Of a stretch of 64,000 nucleotides of DNA, positions 11,701 to 26,400 are shown piece by piece; position 1 is the stretch's first letter, and every line of letters starts with the position of its first letter. This stretch comes from Bagarius yarrelli (taxonomy: Eukaryota > Chordata > Actinopteri > Siluriformes > Sisoridae). The notes under the pieces were generated by a model, which ran no database searches, was not told the origin of the DNA, and was given only the letters and a program-made list of their open reading frames with translations. The translations under genes were made by a program, and so were the position numbers. Location: assembly GCA_005784505.1 (NCBI GenBank), contig VCAZ01000008.1, forward strand, positions 7,117,763-7,181,762, written 5' to 3'.

Positions 11701-14700
11701 TATTTCATCAGTCATAAAGTTTGTATTATTTTGTTTAATTTATTTTATATAGTCATTAATTCTTATCATATTTCATATATTTCCTGATGCTAAATGCATC
11801 TAATTATTAATTTGATCCTTAATTTCTTTTTTCCTTTTCAAAAAGTATATATTTAAAACATTAAACATTTATTTATTTTTCATGTGAAAGGTTGTCTTAA
11901 AACAAAAAACAACCTTTTACTTTAATAATTGAAGTCAAAAATGCACTAAACCTTAATTACCAAAAGTTTTAGTATCAACACATTTAAGGTGGATACTTTT
12001 TTTAATTTATTTTGTAATTATAAATACTAATTAATGTGTTGTTTTAATCTGATTAGTGCTTTTAGCGAAAAATAACTAACCCTTTTGTACTATTATAGTA
12101 AAAATAACATGAAAATTGTATTTTACATAAAAAAATTAATTACTGGCATATAACGAAAATAGAAATACTTTTATTGGTAGAATTGGGATTTTAGAATTAA
12201 TTGCTATGAAAACAGGCAGGTAAGTTATGTTATGTATGTCTTCCTGCTGCTCAGTATGTGAACGGAGTATTGAGTTTTGCACTGGCCGCTAAATATCAGT
12301 CTCAGTGTTGTGTTGATGGATGAGTGCACAGTCATGGCCCATTGCACAGAAGCAGCATGATGCAAGTTTGAGTAAATGTGATTTAGCAGCATGATTTTCC
12401 CTGTGATTTTCACCAGAGGCACTTTTTAGACCAGTTTGAAATCTAGTATGTTTATGATCCGACAGGCCCTTTTTTTCCCTTCATTGTGTGTAAAGGAAAT
12501 AAAACCTTTTGGGTCTTCTTTCTCCTAATTCCCTACAGGATCTGCTAGTCGTCGATGTTTGCTGGACGTTAATGGAGTTGCTTACTGGGGTCCTCCGAGC
12601 TTCGCCCGATGCATCTCACTTGAGTATAGATATTTACATTTATCTGTAAGTAATCTATCTTTAGGAATTGCTCATTTTTAAACATGTGGTATCCGATAAA
12701 GGATTTTTTTTTAGTAAAGAGGTTCATTTAGTGAAATGTTGTGTAAGTGGAAATACAAAGAAATATCATTTTATTTGGGTTTGTTTTTAAAATCGAAAAA
12801 AAATCATACTATTTTATTGTGAATTATTCATCTATTTTATACTTCTAAAATAAATACATAAAACGTATAATAATAATAAAAAAATAAAAAATGAATTATA
12901 GTATGCTTTTAAGCCTCTCCATATGTGGCGTCAGTTCCTCCTTTTTTTGTTTACTCATTCATCAGAACACAAAGGTCCATATTGTTGATTGATTCGTGAT
13001 TTGTGTTCTACCACTTGTGTTGTGATTGACATTTGTTATTTCTGATTGTTAAACTCTAGCGGTTCTCTGCTCTAATTATAATAATAATGTTAATCATAAT
13101 ACATTTTTAAGGTGCCTTTCACTCAAGGTCACCATACATCAGAGGAATAATAGTACAATAACAATAATAACAATGTTAAAATACAGGGAGAACAGCAGTT
13201 ACCTAGATTAAACAAACAATAAGCTGGATTTGAGTGCAGACAGTAATCATGTAGGGTAAGCTATTCTAAATAAGTGAGTTTTGAGTTTGGCATTGAATTC
13301 AGACAACAAGTCTAAATTACGCATAGGAGAGAATTACAAAGGTGAGGAGCAGCATGCCTAAAGGCTCTGTGGCCCATGGTTTTTAAAAAGCAGAGGGTGT
13401 ACGGAGTAAAGAGGAGCACAGAGTTTAAGAGGGAGTGTAGGGCTGTATGAGATCTTAAAGGTAAGATGGAGTGAGGTTAAGAGTTTTGTACGTGAGAGAA
13501 AGAATTTTAAATTCAATGCGAAATTTAATGGGGAGCCAATGAAGCCGTTGAAGGAACGGTGTGTGGGTTATTATACAAGCAATAGAATTCTAGGTTAACT
13601 AGAGTATATGAAGCAGTTTATGTGTTAAACCAATGCTATTGATGTGGGCTTCAGTTAAAAGACTGTTGTCAAAGATGATCCCCAAGTTCCTAACCTCCTG
13701 AGAACATTCAATGTTTAAAGAAAAATGTGTCTATAAGGAGTACTTTACTCTTGTTGCTATTAAGATTAGTTTGTTTTTTATTAAGACAATTAGTAAGACA
13801 GATGGGTGGAAGAATTGAGTCAAGTCAAGTATATAATAATAACAAATTAATAAAAGATTGAAGTGGGAAAAAAATAGGAACAATATTGGACCTAGGACAG
13901 AACCATGGGGGACACCCCAATGAAAGTTGGTAATTAAAGCTTTTTAGTTGAACAAACTTGGTGTGTTTGGAAAGTTATTAAATAAAACCAGGAAGGAGGG
14001 ATACCAAAGATGCCAATTGAAGATAAGCAACAAAATATTGTGTGAGTTGGTGTCAAAAGCTGTACTTAAATCAAGTAAAACAAAAATAGTTAAGAACCCA
14101 GACATATGCAACTATGTCCAGGAGCTGCTGCCATTCAGATTTATAAAAGGAGACCAGATCATAAGAGAAAGTGAGAAGGTCAGTTTGTGGCAAGTCAGTG
14201 ATTGCAGCAAACAGGGTTAAGCGTTTTATATGCTAAAACGTTATATGTTGTTGTTTCGATCTAGAGACTGTGACATTAAAATTTAAAAACAGCAGTTTAT
14301 GATCAGATATCTAATGTATTTACAGTAACTGTACAGTCCAAAGGTGTAAAACTTGAACAGCAAAAAAAGGTCCAGAGTGTGGCCCTTTATAATGGGTTGG
14401 AAAGTCCACCTATTGCTGGATACTAAAACTGTACAGCCAGGAAATGAAGTTTTTTTGTAAATGAGTTACTAGCACAGCCAACATAAATACTAAAGTCACC
14501 CAGTAGAATGATATTAGTTGATATAGTGCTTAGAGAGGTTAATTGCACAAAAGTTATAGAAAAAGGTATTGCAAAATATTTGGGTGGTCTATAGACAACA
14601 GCTACAACTGTAGGTGTTGGACAGCTGATGGATAAAGCAACTGATTTGAAGGATTTGTATGTTAATCCACTTAAAGAAAATGCTTTATAGATCGATTTAT

Positions 14701-17700
14701 GAAGCATAATGAGACCTTCACCACAGTTGGACATTTAAGGTTGGAAAGCATAAACAAACCCTGGCGTTGTGCATGATTCAACTCTATAAAGTCATTTTTT
14801 TCCGCCAGGTCTCAACCAAACAAAAGAAGTCAAACTTACACATTATCATCCATAATGTCAATGAAGAAGCCCTTGTTGGAAGTCTTTAAATGGACACATA
14901 CATATTTAATTTTCTGTAACAAATCTAGACCGAAAGGGTCAGCGAATTTTCCCAAGCCACGATTAAATCGGCTGATTGCACTGTTAACCTGTTCACTAAC
15001 CTATCATTATAATCACATAACATTCGCCTGGATCTGATTGCTATTGTCTCAGACCCACAAGGATATTATTAGTCAATCGATAATGACTTCATGCTTTTTT
15101 GGATTATAAACATGCTTGTATTGAGAGGAGAGCCTGCTGTGCATTTCAGCATGTTGGTGATTGTGTTTTACTGTAGAGAATGCCAATTCTCTCAAACAGC
15201 ATGCACTGTACTCCAAATGTGGATCAATGTGAATCAATTTACTCTCAAAGCTTCAATCTGGGTTTTCCATTTGAGGCTGAGTTTGAATAGAGTTTATTCA
15301 TTAGCATTGAGCTGTGACATTATCAGAGCGGTTCTGTCATTAGTATCGAGCCTAAAAATTGCCTGTGTGTGGCGACAACTAAACATAATTTTCCTGATAT
15401 TTTCCCGTAATAATCTATATCACACACACTTCTCAGATAGACACAGGATTTTTTTGGTAAAGGCATTTAATTATTCACTTTTTTCTTCTTCTTTTTTGTC
15501 TGATAATTATACTAATAATTATTAGTATTAGCAATATTAGTGATATTATTATTGCATCTATTTATTTATATGATCTGCCCATCCAAACAACATGTCACCA
15601 CCTGGATTTAACTAAGCAAATAGATAAGCACCTCCCACTGGATAATAACTGCGTGGATGATTATGTTTCAGATTATGTTATGAAACAAGTTACATAACCC
15701 TAAATGATGCAGTAAGAAACTTCTCATTTTCTAAACAACCATGCTAAAAGACACATCCTGTGGTTGTTGAAAAGATGTTAATCTGTTTCAAAAGGGTTAA
15801 ATTGTTAGCATGCATCAAGCAAAGAAAGTATCTAAGGAAATTGCTGAAACCAATAAAATTAAGAATTATCCATTGCATCATTAAAAACTGGTAGGATAGT
15901 GAGGAATCATCACCTGCGAGAAAGAAATGTAGTTGGAAAAAAAAACAACAACAGTAGAACTCACAGCTATGTTTAATAGTAAAAATAAGAGCATTTTTAC
16001 ACGCACAATGCAAAGGGACTAATTGGGACCAAACAGCTGTGTAGCCTTAAGAATACCACTTATCAGTGAGGCTAATCGGAAATAAATTGGCTTTAACTTG
16101 CTAGAAAGAATAAAGATTGAACTCTGAAGCAATAGAAAAAGGTCATGTAGTCTGATGAGTCCAGATTTACCTTGTTACAGAGTGATGGGTGCATCAGGGT
16201 AATAAGAGAGGTAGAAGAAGTGATGCACCCTTCATGACTAGTACATACTGTACAAGCTTGTGGGGGCAGTACTGTGATCTGGGGTTGCTGCAGTTGGTCA
16301 GGTTCAGCAATGGTATATATGAGGTCAGCTGACTACCTGGATATATATAATGAACAGGTAATTCCATGCAAGGATTTTTTTTTATTTCCTGATGGCATGG
16401 GCATATTCCAAGATGACAATGCCAGGATTTATTGGGCTCAATTGATTCCTGAAAAAGTGATTCAGGAAGCTTTAGACATCATTTTTACACATGGATTGGC
16501 CACCACAGAATCCAGACCTTAACCTTATTCAGTATCTTTGTGATGTGATGGAGAAGACTCTTCTATCATTAATACAAGATCTTGGTGAAAAATTAATGCA
16601 ACTCTCTCTGGATGGGAATAAATGTTGTGACATTAGAGAAGCATATCAAAACGATGGCATGGCAAATACGTGCTGTAATCAAAGCCGAAAATGGTCCGAA
16701 GAAATGTTATAGTGTTCGAGACTTTTTTGGACGGGTGGTATATTTAAATGTCTGTATGTTTTTTAATTTTTTTTTTACTTTTAATCCAGTTGAGCATTAA
16801 TTTAAGAGTTCAGATTATACCTTGTACAGTATATTAGTATTAGTAAAAAAAATTTAAATAAAAAATAATTGTTCTCCTCTTAACATTGCAAATTTTGATG
16901 ATAAGTCTTATTTCTCAAACTTAACCTCTCACTGAAACTTCTATAAGGACTCATTTTTGCCAATGATTAAGATGTAAATACGACGTAACAAGTCATTGTA
17001 AAATCAACAGACAGAAGTAACAACACATTTTTGTCCAACAGTAGTAAAAAATATATATTGGTTAAAGCTTTTTCGTCTTCTCTTTTTTTCCTCATAGTTA
17101 CGAGAGCATCTTGCGAAGGGTCAGAGGACCCTGGCAGGGGAGGGCATGTCTCAGATCGTGAGGAGTCTCCTGGAGTTAATGTCCCGCCACAGCTATTACA
17201 GCGGTGACCTCTTATTCTCTGTGGAGATTCTCCGAAATGTGACGGACACCTTCAAGCGAGCAACCTACATCCCAGCTCCCGACGACGTGCAGGTGGACCA
17301 CTCACACAGACACACACACACACACACACACACCTGCTTGCACACTCTAACCCACAAACACACAGAAATGCAACATTGCATCTTGGTGGCCTTTCACTGT
17401 ACTCAACTTTTTCGGGTTTGTCTGTTCTGCAGAAATTTTTCCAGATAGTCAGCTTAATGTTGGACATGGACAACCTTCAGAAATGGGAAGACGCTCACCA
17501 GGTATCATTAGACTTTTTTGTTTTTTAATACATGCTTATTAACACACTTTTGTAATTGTTGCTGTAAATGAGTCAATTAAATCGCTACTGCTGACACAGA
17601 ACAGATTAATGATCACTAAATTAACTTGAAGTCATATGTGAGGAGCCTGAGTGCTGTGTAATAAAATGTACACCCTCAACGCTGTTACTTTGATTTGAGT

Positions 17701-20373
17701 TTGTGTGTAGGTCCACCATTTGAGCTAATATTTTATAGCTGCTTGTAGCTTGCTTTACATGCACTTCACTTTATGACACTGACTATATCTATATCATACA
17801 TACAGCAATTTAATCACTTAAAAATAATAAAATTATTAAGTGTGTGACTTGGGTTGCAAAGGGGTGAAAATTGTCTGTAAATTTTCCGGAAACTTTACAT
17901 GGGAACTTTGGCTTTGGAATATTCCAAGAATTTTTAAAAGGGAACTTATGGCCGCTGCCGTGGTGATGTGGGTTAAGGCTCCAGCAACCTGGGTTCGATT
18001 CCGACTTGGGTCTATTACCCACATTTACATCTTTTAAAAATGTATAGGGAATTTTTCTGACTTATTTAAAATTTGGGAAACTCTATATAAACTTTGTATA
18101 CAAAACAAGGATTAAGATCTTGGCTCATGAACTTAAACGCAATCAAAATAATAAACATTTTGTAATAAACAGTTTTGTAATGAACATCCAATTGCCAGAT
18201 TGGATCGACAATTGATAACCCAACCTGGGTATCTCGTTCCCAAAGCAGTTTGCGGCAGCTCAATTTCCTAAAGAAGAATGTCTCCAGGTTCCATATGTAA
18301 CAATAGTTCCCCAAGAGATCGAGACGCTGCAGAAAGTAATGCACTCTGCACGCCAGATTACACACATGCTTTAGAGCAAAGGTTATAAAGGGCAGCCCCG
18401 AAGTTTCAAATCGGGGTCTCGTTCCCTTCGGGGAACCATAGTTACATACAAGATGTAAAAATATAGTGAAAACGTCCAAAAATGGTTACAGAATTATATT
18501 CAGTGCTGGGTAATCAATGTTTCTTCACTTTGTTCCACTTGTTTTCCAGCTTCACCTGCTCTACCCACTGCTAATTCAACTTGTGTTCAATCAAAGGTTA
18601 GGAGCTAACAAACCACCAAGTCTTCCACTTCCATCTGAATTGGTAGTTTTCAGCTTCTGATTGACTGAATGCACCTGAACCAAGTAATTGGCAGCAGCCA
18701 GAACAGGGGTAGATGGAAAACAAGCAGAACAAAGTAACACGGGTTACCCAGTTCTAAAATATTGGTATACATTTGCATGATGATCACATCCATATTTTGT
18801 TACAGATGAGTAGGGCTAATTTGCATTTGTTGACACCCACAAAACTCACCCAGCTAAAATGGTAAGCGTAAGACAAAAATAATGTTGTCTTAAGAGTAAC
18901 ATGAAATTTATTTTGAGTTTCAAGTAAATATTTGTCCTTGTAAATATTTTAACCATTTTAAACAAGTTATTTTCTGTCTTTATGATTTCTGTTCATGACT
19001 TTCTCTTCATTTCTAAAGCTGCATTGCAGATACTCCCCATGAACGGATAAAGAAAAATTAACTGACATACCGACATTTGGTGTAGAGATGTTTATTTTAG
19101 ATTTTTGTGCTTTTTGTGTCAGTGTTTTGAAACAGTCAAAGGTAAAGCTGTTTTTTTTTCACTGCAATGTGTTTAGGATGGAGAGCTTTGTGTGTGTAAC
19201 AAAAAAAGATAAGAAAGAGTGGGTGGTGAGGAAAGGACTTTTGAAAAATACTGTAAAACCTCTTCTTGTGGTATATGAGGAATAAAACACTTTGCAGAAA
19301 TCTGTTGCGTGGTAACAGTAAGTCTGTCTTAAATCATTACTCTATGCTGATTATTTCTATGCATGCGTTCTTACTTTTTTCTTAGAATGTCTCACAGCAC
19401 TCCAAATCAGTCATGTATTGATCCCTTATAATAATATTACAATTAAAAATATTACAAAAAAAATGCCTCTATTTGGTCACATATACAGCACAGTGAAAGT
19501 CACAGTAAAAGACAGTTTCTTTGCATATCCCATCTTAGAAAGTTCGTGTCAGAGCGCAGGGTCAGCTATGATACAGCGCCCCTGGAGCTGGAACGGTTAA
19601 AGGTCTTGCTCAAGGACCCAACAGTGGCTGGCTGGTGGTGGGGCTTGAACACAGGTCTTCAGAACCATTTGAGCCACCACTGCCCCTTAATACATATATA
19701 CACACATTTTACCACCATTACCATTACCTTACCAAATAAACTTGTTTTGCATAAAAGTTTTAAAGAAATCCATCGCTAAATGTAGAGCCATATTAGCAGG
19801 TTTATAAATGTGCTTCTGGGTCCTAGGTCTTTACCTTAGATTTTATTTGCAGTTAAAAGCAGATTAAGGATTTATTTTTCACTGTGAATATTTAAAATAT
19901 CTGTGCTTATCTGATACATAAAGGATGTAGTAGCCAAGTGGTTCTTCTAGGACAGGTGAACTAATAGCTGTTGATCTGGCTCAGGCAATTGTAAATCAAG
20001 CTGTATGTGTGTGTGTGTGTGTGTATGTGTGTGTGTGGCAGAGTGTGTGCATGTGCTCTGTCCTGTCAAGTACACTTTTAGTTCAATTAATAGTCTAGAA
20101 CCTATTCAACTTTAGACAAAAGAAAGAAAGAGAGAAAGGTGAAAAGGTAAAGGAAGAATTATTATATCATGTGTGCAAATGCTGTTTTTATCTTGTCATA
20201 GCTGTTCAGTGTCACAACAGCACCAAGACGGCAAAGCCCATACGTTTAGCGATTAAGACCTTCGTCAGATTGTGAATAGCAGAGAACAGTAATGGCCGTA
20301 AAATATTTGGTTTAATTTGACAAATAATTATATATAATATAATAATATATAATTATATATAATTATATATATA

Positions 20374-20420
<47 letters not shown>

Positions 20421-23400
20421 TTCTGGCATTTGGCAGACACCCTTATTCATTGTGGCTTACATTTATCTCATTTGCACAGCTGAGCGATTCAGGGTAAAGG
20501 GCATTGTTCAGGGGCCCAGCAGTGGTAATTTAGTGGTGCTGGAAATCGAACCTACAATCTTCGAGTTAGCAGTCCAACGCCTTAACCACTGCGCTAAAAC
20601 TGTGACAAAAGGAACTGCTACTGGTGGGGGAAAGGGGGTGGGGGGGCTAAATGTAACACCACTTCAGCCAGTGTACATAATAATATATAAGGGATTAAAC
20701 AGCACCACTATTATACTACACTATAAGCAAATGCTACAATCAGTGATTAGGGATTTCTTCTGTGTGGAGTTTGCATATTCTCCTTGTTCTTGTGTGGTTT
20801 TACTCCGGGTACTCCGGTTTCCTCCCACAGTCCATTACCATGTATGTTAGATTGATTGGTGATTCTAAATTGCCCATAGGAGTGAGTGTAAGCGTGAGAG
20901 TGTGTGTGGCCCTGTGATGGACTGGCGACCTGGCCAGGGTGTACCCCTCCTGCCTTTCGCCCTTTCAGAGACAGTTGGAATAGACTCCATCAGATCCCAC
21001 TGACCACAAATTAGGGAATAAGCAGGTATAGAAGATGAATAAATGAATGAATAAATGATATACTGAAGTTGTCTGAAGTTCAATTTTTGGAAGAAGGTTT
21101 ATGTTTTCAATGCCAGAGGTTAAGCTGGTGTTTAGGTATCTTCTGACCCTGAACTGTTTTTATTTAAGATAAAGGGTTTGGTGTTTTTTCAGTAACATCA
21201 CATTTAAAGGGAATGTGAAAAAGAGACGACAGTGAGAAAATGACTGTTACAATGTAAATCTTGTCGCATAGATTTTTTTTTGTCTAATTGTATTTGAGTT
21301 TTTATTGGATAATAATGAACTCGCATAATTCTTGTTCAAATCATCAGTCTGGTTAATTTTTTAAATAAAAACATGCTCTGTTCTGTGTTATTATTAAAAA
21401 AAAAATTCAGAAATGATCCATGTAAAAAAATGAAAACTGTGTCTCTGTAGTTTTAAAGCAGACAAACACAATCCCATTTCTTCCAATAAAAGATCAAACG
21501 AAAAGAATATACAGCACTTGTAAAGTAATTACATTGGGGAAGGCGAGGTTGGCTGAAGTGCCAATATTACATGTCAAAGAGCTCCAACAAAATTAACTAA
21601 ATGAGATCTGTTCCCAGAGCCGCAGCAAAAAACAAGCCTGTTTAAAAAAAATATATATATAAGCAAGTGTGTTAGTACATTAATTATTCATTACAAACAA
21701 ACAGGCTAGCCAATCTACCCGGTCTTTTACCATCTGTTGCATATTAAAATGGATTTAATTGTGTTTTAGGCAAAAAAAAACACAGGCAAGAAAAATGTTA
21801 ATAAACGGTACAATTTGCTGTTCTGGCAAGCTCTCGTCCTATGTCTTGTTTCGCACACGTCGTGTAGCAAGCGAGACATTTTTTTCCCATAAGGAGGAGA
21901 CAAAAATCACAATTTCAGTGAGAAGTGGAAATCGTGAGCTGTGCGAATGTCACTGTAGAAAAAAAGAAAAAAAAAATCAATGTCTGTTAAGTTACCAAAA
22001 CAGTTTGTAATGGCAGAATTGGAAGAATTGTAGTTATTATTGTTGCTTTTTATTATGAGTGATTAATTCTGTAGTTTTGCTCAAATCTTAACCGCATCGG
22101 GTGCTTTTCCTGCTTTAAAGCATTCTAACAGGCATTTTCTCTTCCCAGGTCTCTCCAGGCGCCATGCTGCTAATGAGAGTCGTGGATGACTTCATTCATC
22201 TCATTGGGGAAGCGCAAAAGCCTTTTCAAAGCTTTCTGGCTGTCACCACTAACCTCAGTGAGTGCTTTTAGCAACTACCGGATTCAGACTCAGTAAATGT
22301 TAGAACAGATTGTACTATGAATCTTTAAAAGCTTATATGGATAAAGAAGCTGTAGGAAAATATCCTACCAGCAGGAAAACATATCTAATATGTTTATATC
22401 AAAATATAAACTCTAATATGTGTTATTGTCTACAATAAGTTGTGAAATAGCTTGTTTGCAATCATGTTATTATGATGACAGAGGGCAGGAAAACACAACG
22501 GAACTCACCACTCTGTATATTGTGACAAGGGGATCATGTTTGTACAGCCTGACAAGCAGTAATACAACAACTTCAATCTGCATTCTCACGTTAAATGGTA
22601 GCTAGCAGCAAACAAACAACAGTAACGGCACATCATACAAACCACACCTTTCCCTCTAGAAATTAATAAAGTTTTAATTCTAAATTTCCACATTATTCTA
22701 AGGTGGTTCAAGCCACACTTATAACGTCTTGGTTTGACTGTCATCATAGAAGTCACACTATCAAGCTATCAATTTGATGCCAAACTACTTATCAGAAATA
22801 ACAGGTTTGACTGTAGATTTATAGAAATATTTAGGATATTGGGGCAGCATGGTGGCGTAGTGGTTAGCACTGCAAAAAGGCCCAGGTTCGATTTCCAGGC
22901 AGGGGTCTTTCTGTGTGGAGTTTGCATGTTCTCTCTGCTTGCGTGGGTTTACTCCTGGTTCTTCAGTTTCCTCTCACAGTCCAAAAACATGTATGTTAGA
23001 TTGATTGCCCATAAATTGCCCATAGGAGTAAGTGTGAGTGTGTGTGTGTGTGACCCTGTGATGGACTGGCGACCTGTCCAGGGTGTACCCCTCCTGCCTT
23101 TCCCCCTTTCAGAGACAGTTGGGAGAGACTCCAGCAGATCCCTGTGACCCCGAATTAGGGAATAAGCAGGTATAGAAGATGAATGAACGAATGAATAATT
23201 AGGAATTTTCAAAATTGTACAGAGTTTGCTAGTGTTAATGTGCTGCTGCATCATTTTCTTTATTTATAGCTGGAGGATAAATGACAGTGTCATCTTGTTA
23301 ATCTTTCTGGTTGATCAAAACATTTCAGTGTTGCCAAAAAGGGATAAAAATTAAATAGCTGTTATACACAAGTATACAAAAAAAATACATCATTATGTTC

Positions 23401-26400
23401 TCAAAGACAAAACTGCCAACTTTTATCACGTAGAAATGAAAAAAATGTAGAAAAAAATACATTTTACAAAATGCCAAAAATAACCAGCTTGTTAATGCTA
23501 GTACAAACAAAGATCCTACTTAAGATCTATATAACAAAGATGAATTTTATAGCATTTATGCTAGTCTTTTAAACATTCTCTGTTATTTTTCTCCTTTATT
23601 AGTAATCAATATTCAACGAGAGCCAGTGTCAGCTGTCTCTAGTGATATTAACTTCCCTATGAAGGGAAGGAGGGGGATGAAGGATTGGGCACGCTCAGCG
23701 GAAGACAAGCTTTTCATCCCTAAAGAGGTCTTCAGTCTGTCCTCTGATGGTAAGTCGAAAATCTGACCTTTTTGCATTTTTGCCATTCTACCTGATGAAC
23801 ACAAAAGAAAAGAAATATTATGGACAATTTATTTTTTACTTGAACTCTGCTTAGGACAACATAATTATTTAGTTTTTTTTTACTTTACAAACAAAAAGAG
23901 AACTGGATAACCCTGAGGTTATCATCCTGATCTCCTTCTTTTGATTTTCACACTTTCTCTCACACAAATGCCCCTCAGTGCCCCCCTCCCTATTCAAGCT
24001 ATAAGTACCTCAATCACCCTAAGGTCCAAAGTAAGAAATTGATCGTCTTATCAAGGGAAGGGGCAAAGGCGGAAATGAAAAGAGAATGGATATTGGAAGG
24101 ATGTTGGGGTCTGAGGTCACAGAAGGCTGCTAATTTCTTTGGGAGTTGGGAAATTGAAGGAAACTAGGTCCTGCCAGAGGAAAAGAAAAAGACCCAGTTA
24201 GGACCCAGAGTGGAGGCGTTAAAGATCAAGATCGGGGGCTACACAGATTGACGTGGAAAATAAAAAAACAGACCATGATAGAGAAAATGGATGCCACTCT
24301 AGTTAACAACTACTCCCACTACCTCCACAGGCTAAACTATTAGATCTGTCAGTTTTCATCCCATCCCCTACTGCGGGTGATAAGGTGTCCTTCTGTCCGG
24401 CACCATGTGTGATTTTATGCTAGAAAGAATAAAAGCCCTATCGAATACAGGCGTTGCTGAAAGAAAATAGAGAAATGAATTCTTTCCGGGACTTGTCAGA
24501 CTGGGATGGTTGATTGTTATCCTAAAAGTGTGCAAGAATCGAGCTGATCCTTGCCGTAGTTTTAGTAAAATTTATTCAATATGGGAATACAAATTTATGG
24601 ACATGCTGCAGACTCTGCTTTTGTTTAAAGAAAAATATGACAAAAATTATTTTACAAAGAAGAAGCAATATTTTTCGAGTCCAATGAGATCTTTCCTGGG
24701 GTAGGCTGTGGTCTGAACATTACAACATAAAGAATAAAGAGCACTTGTCACTTTGGACCAGCATCATAGACCCTAAATTTACCTGAAAGCGAATAGGGTA
24801 ATAAAAGTATGTGGACATTACTTTATCCCCTTTTTTACCCAACAACTGTTCTGGTTTGATTTGCTGAAATACTATGCTGTGTTGTCATCCAGAGTGCTGT
24901 TTGACTGTTGACTCCCTGATTCCGAGCATACAGAAGCGAGGGTCAAAGATTTTACACATAGCCATAATCTGAACATTAATTATTATTAGTGATCCCTGTG
25001 ATAGACTGGCACTCTATGAGGTCCTTTGGATTTCTTGTACCTAGTGAGAGAGGTTAACACAAATAACACACTAAAACACTAAATATACAGACATAATGTA
25101 ATTTTATACTGGGCTACTTGAGTACATCTTCTCCATAAAAACATTATTTTTTTAGGTTTTTTTTTAGGAAAATTTTTACGTGGTAGCTTCCTGGATACTA
25201 ATTGATCCGTTTTGACAATCCTAGCATGAGGCAACTAATTGTAGCTTATCTACACTAATTTTTAGGATGAGCTTTGGAACTTTGGTTTCAATCCTCAACT
25301 AGCTTCTACGGATGAGCTTTAACCCTCAACTACTCATTTGTATATGAATGAACAAATATATTCATTGTAAGGTACACTGGATAAGGGGTGCTTTATATGC
25401 TGTAAATGTTATAGGGAAATATTCCTGAATATTCATGTACATTCTAACAAGTCTACATTTATTTTTCTTATATACATTACCACACAGTAAAATTCTTTGC
25501 ATACCTCAGCATGTCCCCTACCAGAATCAGAGTGCAGAGATCAGCCATAATGTGGCACTTATAGAATAAAAAGGTTTAAGGATCTTGCTCAAGGGCCCAA
25601 CAGTGGCAGGGTTTAAACCCCAATCCTCCGAACAACTCAGTGCTTCAACCATATAAGATACCACTGCATAGGCTACTACCAACTAGTCTAGTTAATCCAC
25701 CAACCATGGTGTTTTGGGAAGTGGGTGATAACCAGAAATCCATGCAGACCTTCTAAAAGTACAAGGCAATGATTCTAAACATTGTGCTCTGCAAAAATAA
25801 CAGTGAAGTGAAACACCTGAATTCTGTCAGAATTTATAGTGGTTGCTCTTGAACTTTAAAAATTTGAAAAGTGGAAGAATGAAATGTACCATAAAAAAAG
25901 CTTAATTAGACATTAAATCCAATTAAAAGCAACGGAGTGCCTTGCTTTAATCAAATTTGCATCTGGCTAAACTACATCTTTCAAAAACGTATGTGTTCAT
26001 TTGCTGGTTTCCCTCATTTACTGGTCAGTAGGATTCTTCAGTTGAGCTGCCTGCTGCATTTCTCCTATCCCTCTGTCATCTTGGTCCATCCTTTTTCAAC
26101 CCTATTGTCTTCCACCTTGACATTTTCAGCAGTCTAACATATTACCTAGAGACAGCGCTCCACACCAGACCACAGCATATTCTGAGAGAAGATAGAATTG
26201 GATGGAGAAGAAAAATGATAGCCAGAAATTGAAGGCATAAACGATTTGAAAGAAAAAAGTAGACTTATGCAATAAAGAAAAGATATGCATATGCTTGAGA
26301 GAAAAATGGTGTGTTTAGAAAAAAAAAACAAGGCAGAAAGAAAATAAAAATGTGTGTATGCAGGAATACAGTTAATAAATGCATAAGGGAGGGATTGGGC

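Larger units (their letters stand above)
8901..12538 (+). other. adgrb1 intron within the HRM domain
   Basis: A 3.6 kb intron. It contains a degenerate minisatellite-like stretch (9230-9770), a SINE (10062-10246) and an N-terminal Tc1-like transposase relic (10640-10990, minus). 11050-12530 is AT-rich with nothing recognised except a 12-bp-arm palindrome at 11242-11266. Confidence 0.75.
12646..17097 (+). other. adgrb1 intron between HRM and GAIN exons
   Basis: A 4.45 kb intron. It is dominated by an antisense LINE relic (13095-14830) and a dead Tc1-like element (15735-16745). 14850-15700 has no recognised feature beyond open but unremarkable frames. Confidence 0.8.
17502..22148 (+). other. 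adgrb1 intron within GAIN subdomain A
   Basis: A 4.6 kb intron with a MITE (18498-18760), three SINEs (19538-19690, 20420-20606, 20755-21058), a GT microsatellite (20001-20037) and an (AT)n tract (20328-20415). Around 17945-18020 a tRNA-like A/B-box pair (GGTTCGATTCC) marks a possible SINE piece. 21060-22140 shows nothing further. Confidence 0.75.
22258..23602 (+). other. adgrb1 intron within GAIN
   Basis: Contains a fragment of an unnamed dispersed repeat (22515-22562) and a full-length family B SINE (22843-23198). Confidence 0.8.

Noticed and set aside
14855..15525. Two frames of 60 and 144 codons in the intron
   Set aside because: No recognisable domain, AT-rich codon use, and no splice signals or partner exons.
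23930..24480. Purine-rich complex stretch that looked like a processed gene piece
   Set aside because: No frame longer than about 60 codons carries a known motif, and no poly-A tail or target duplication was seen.
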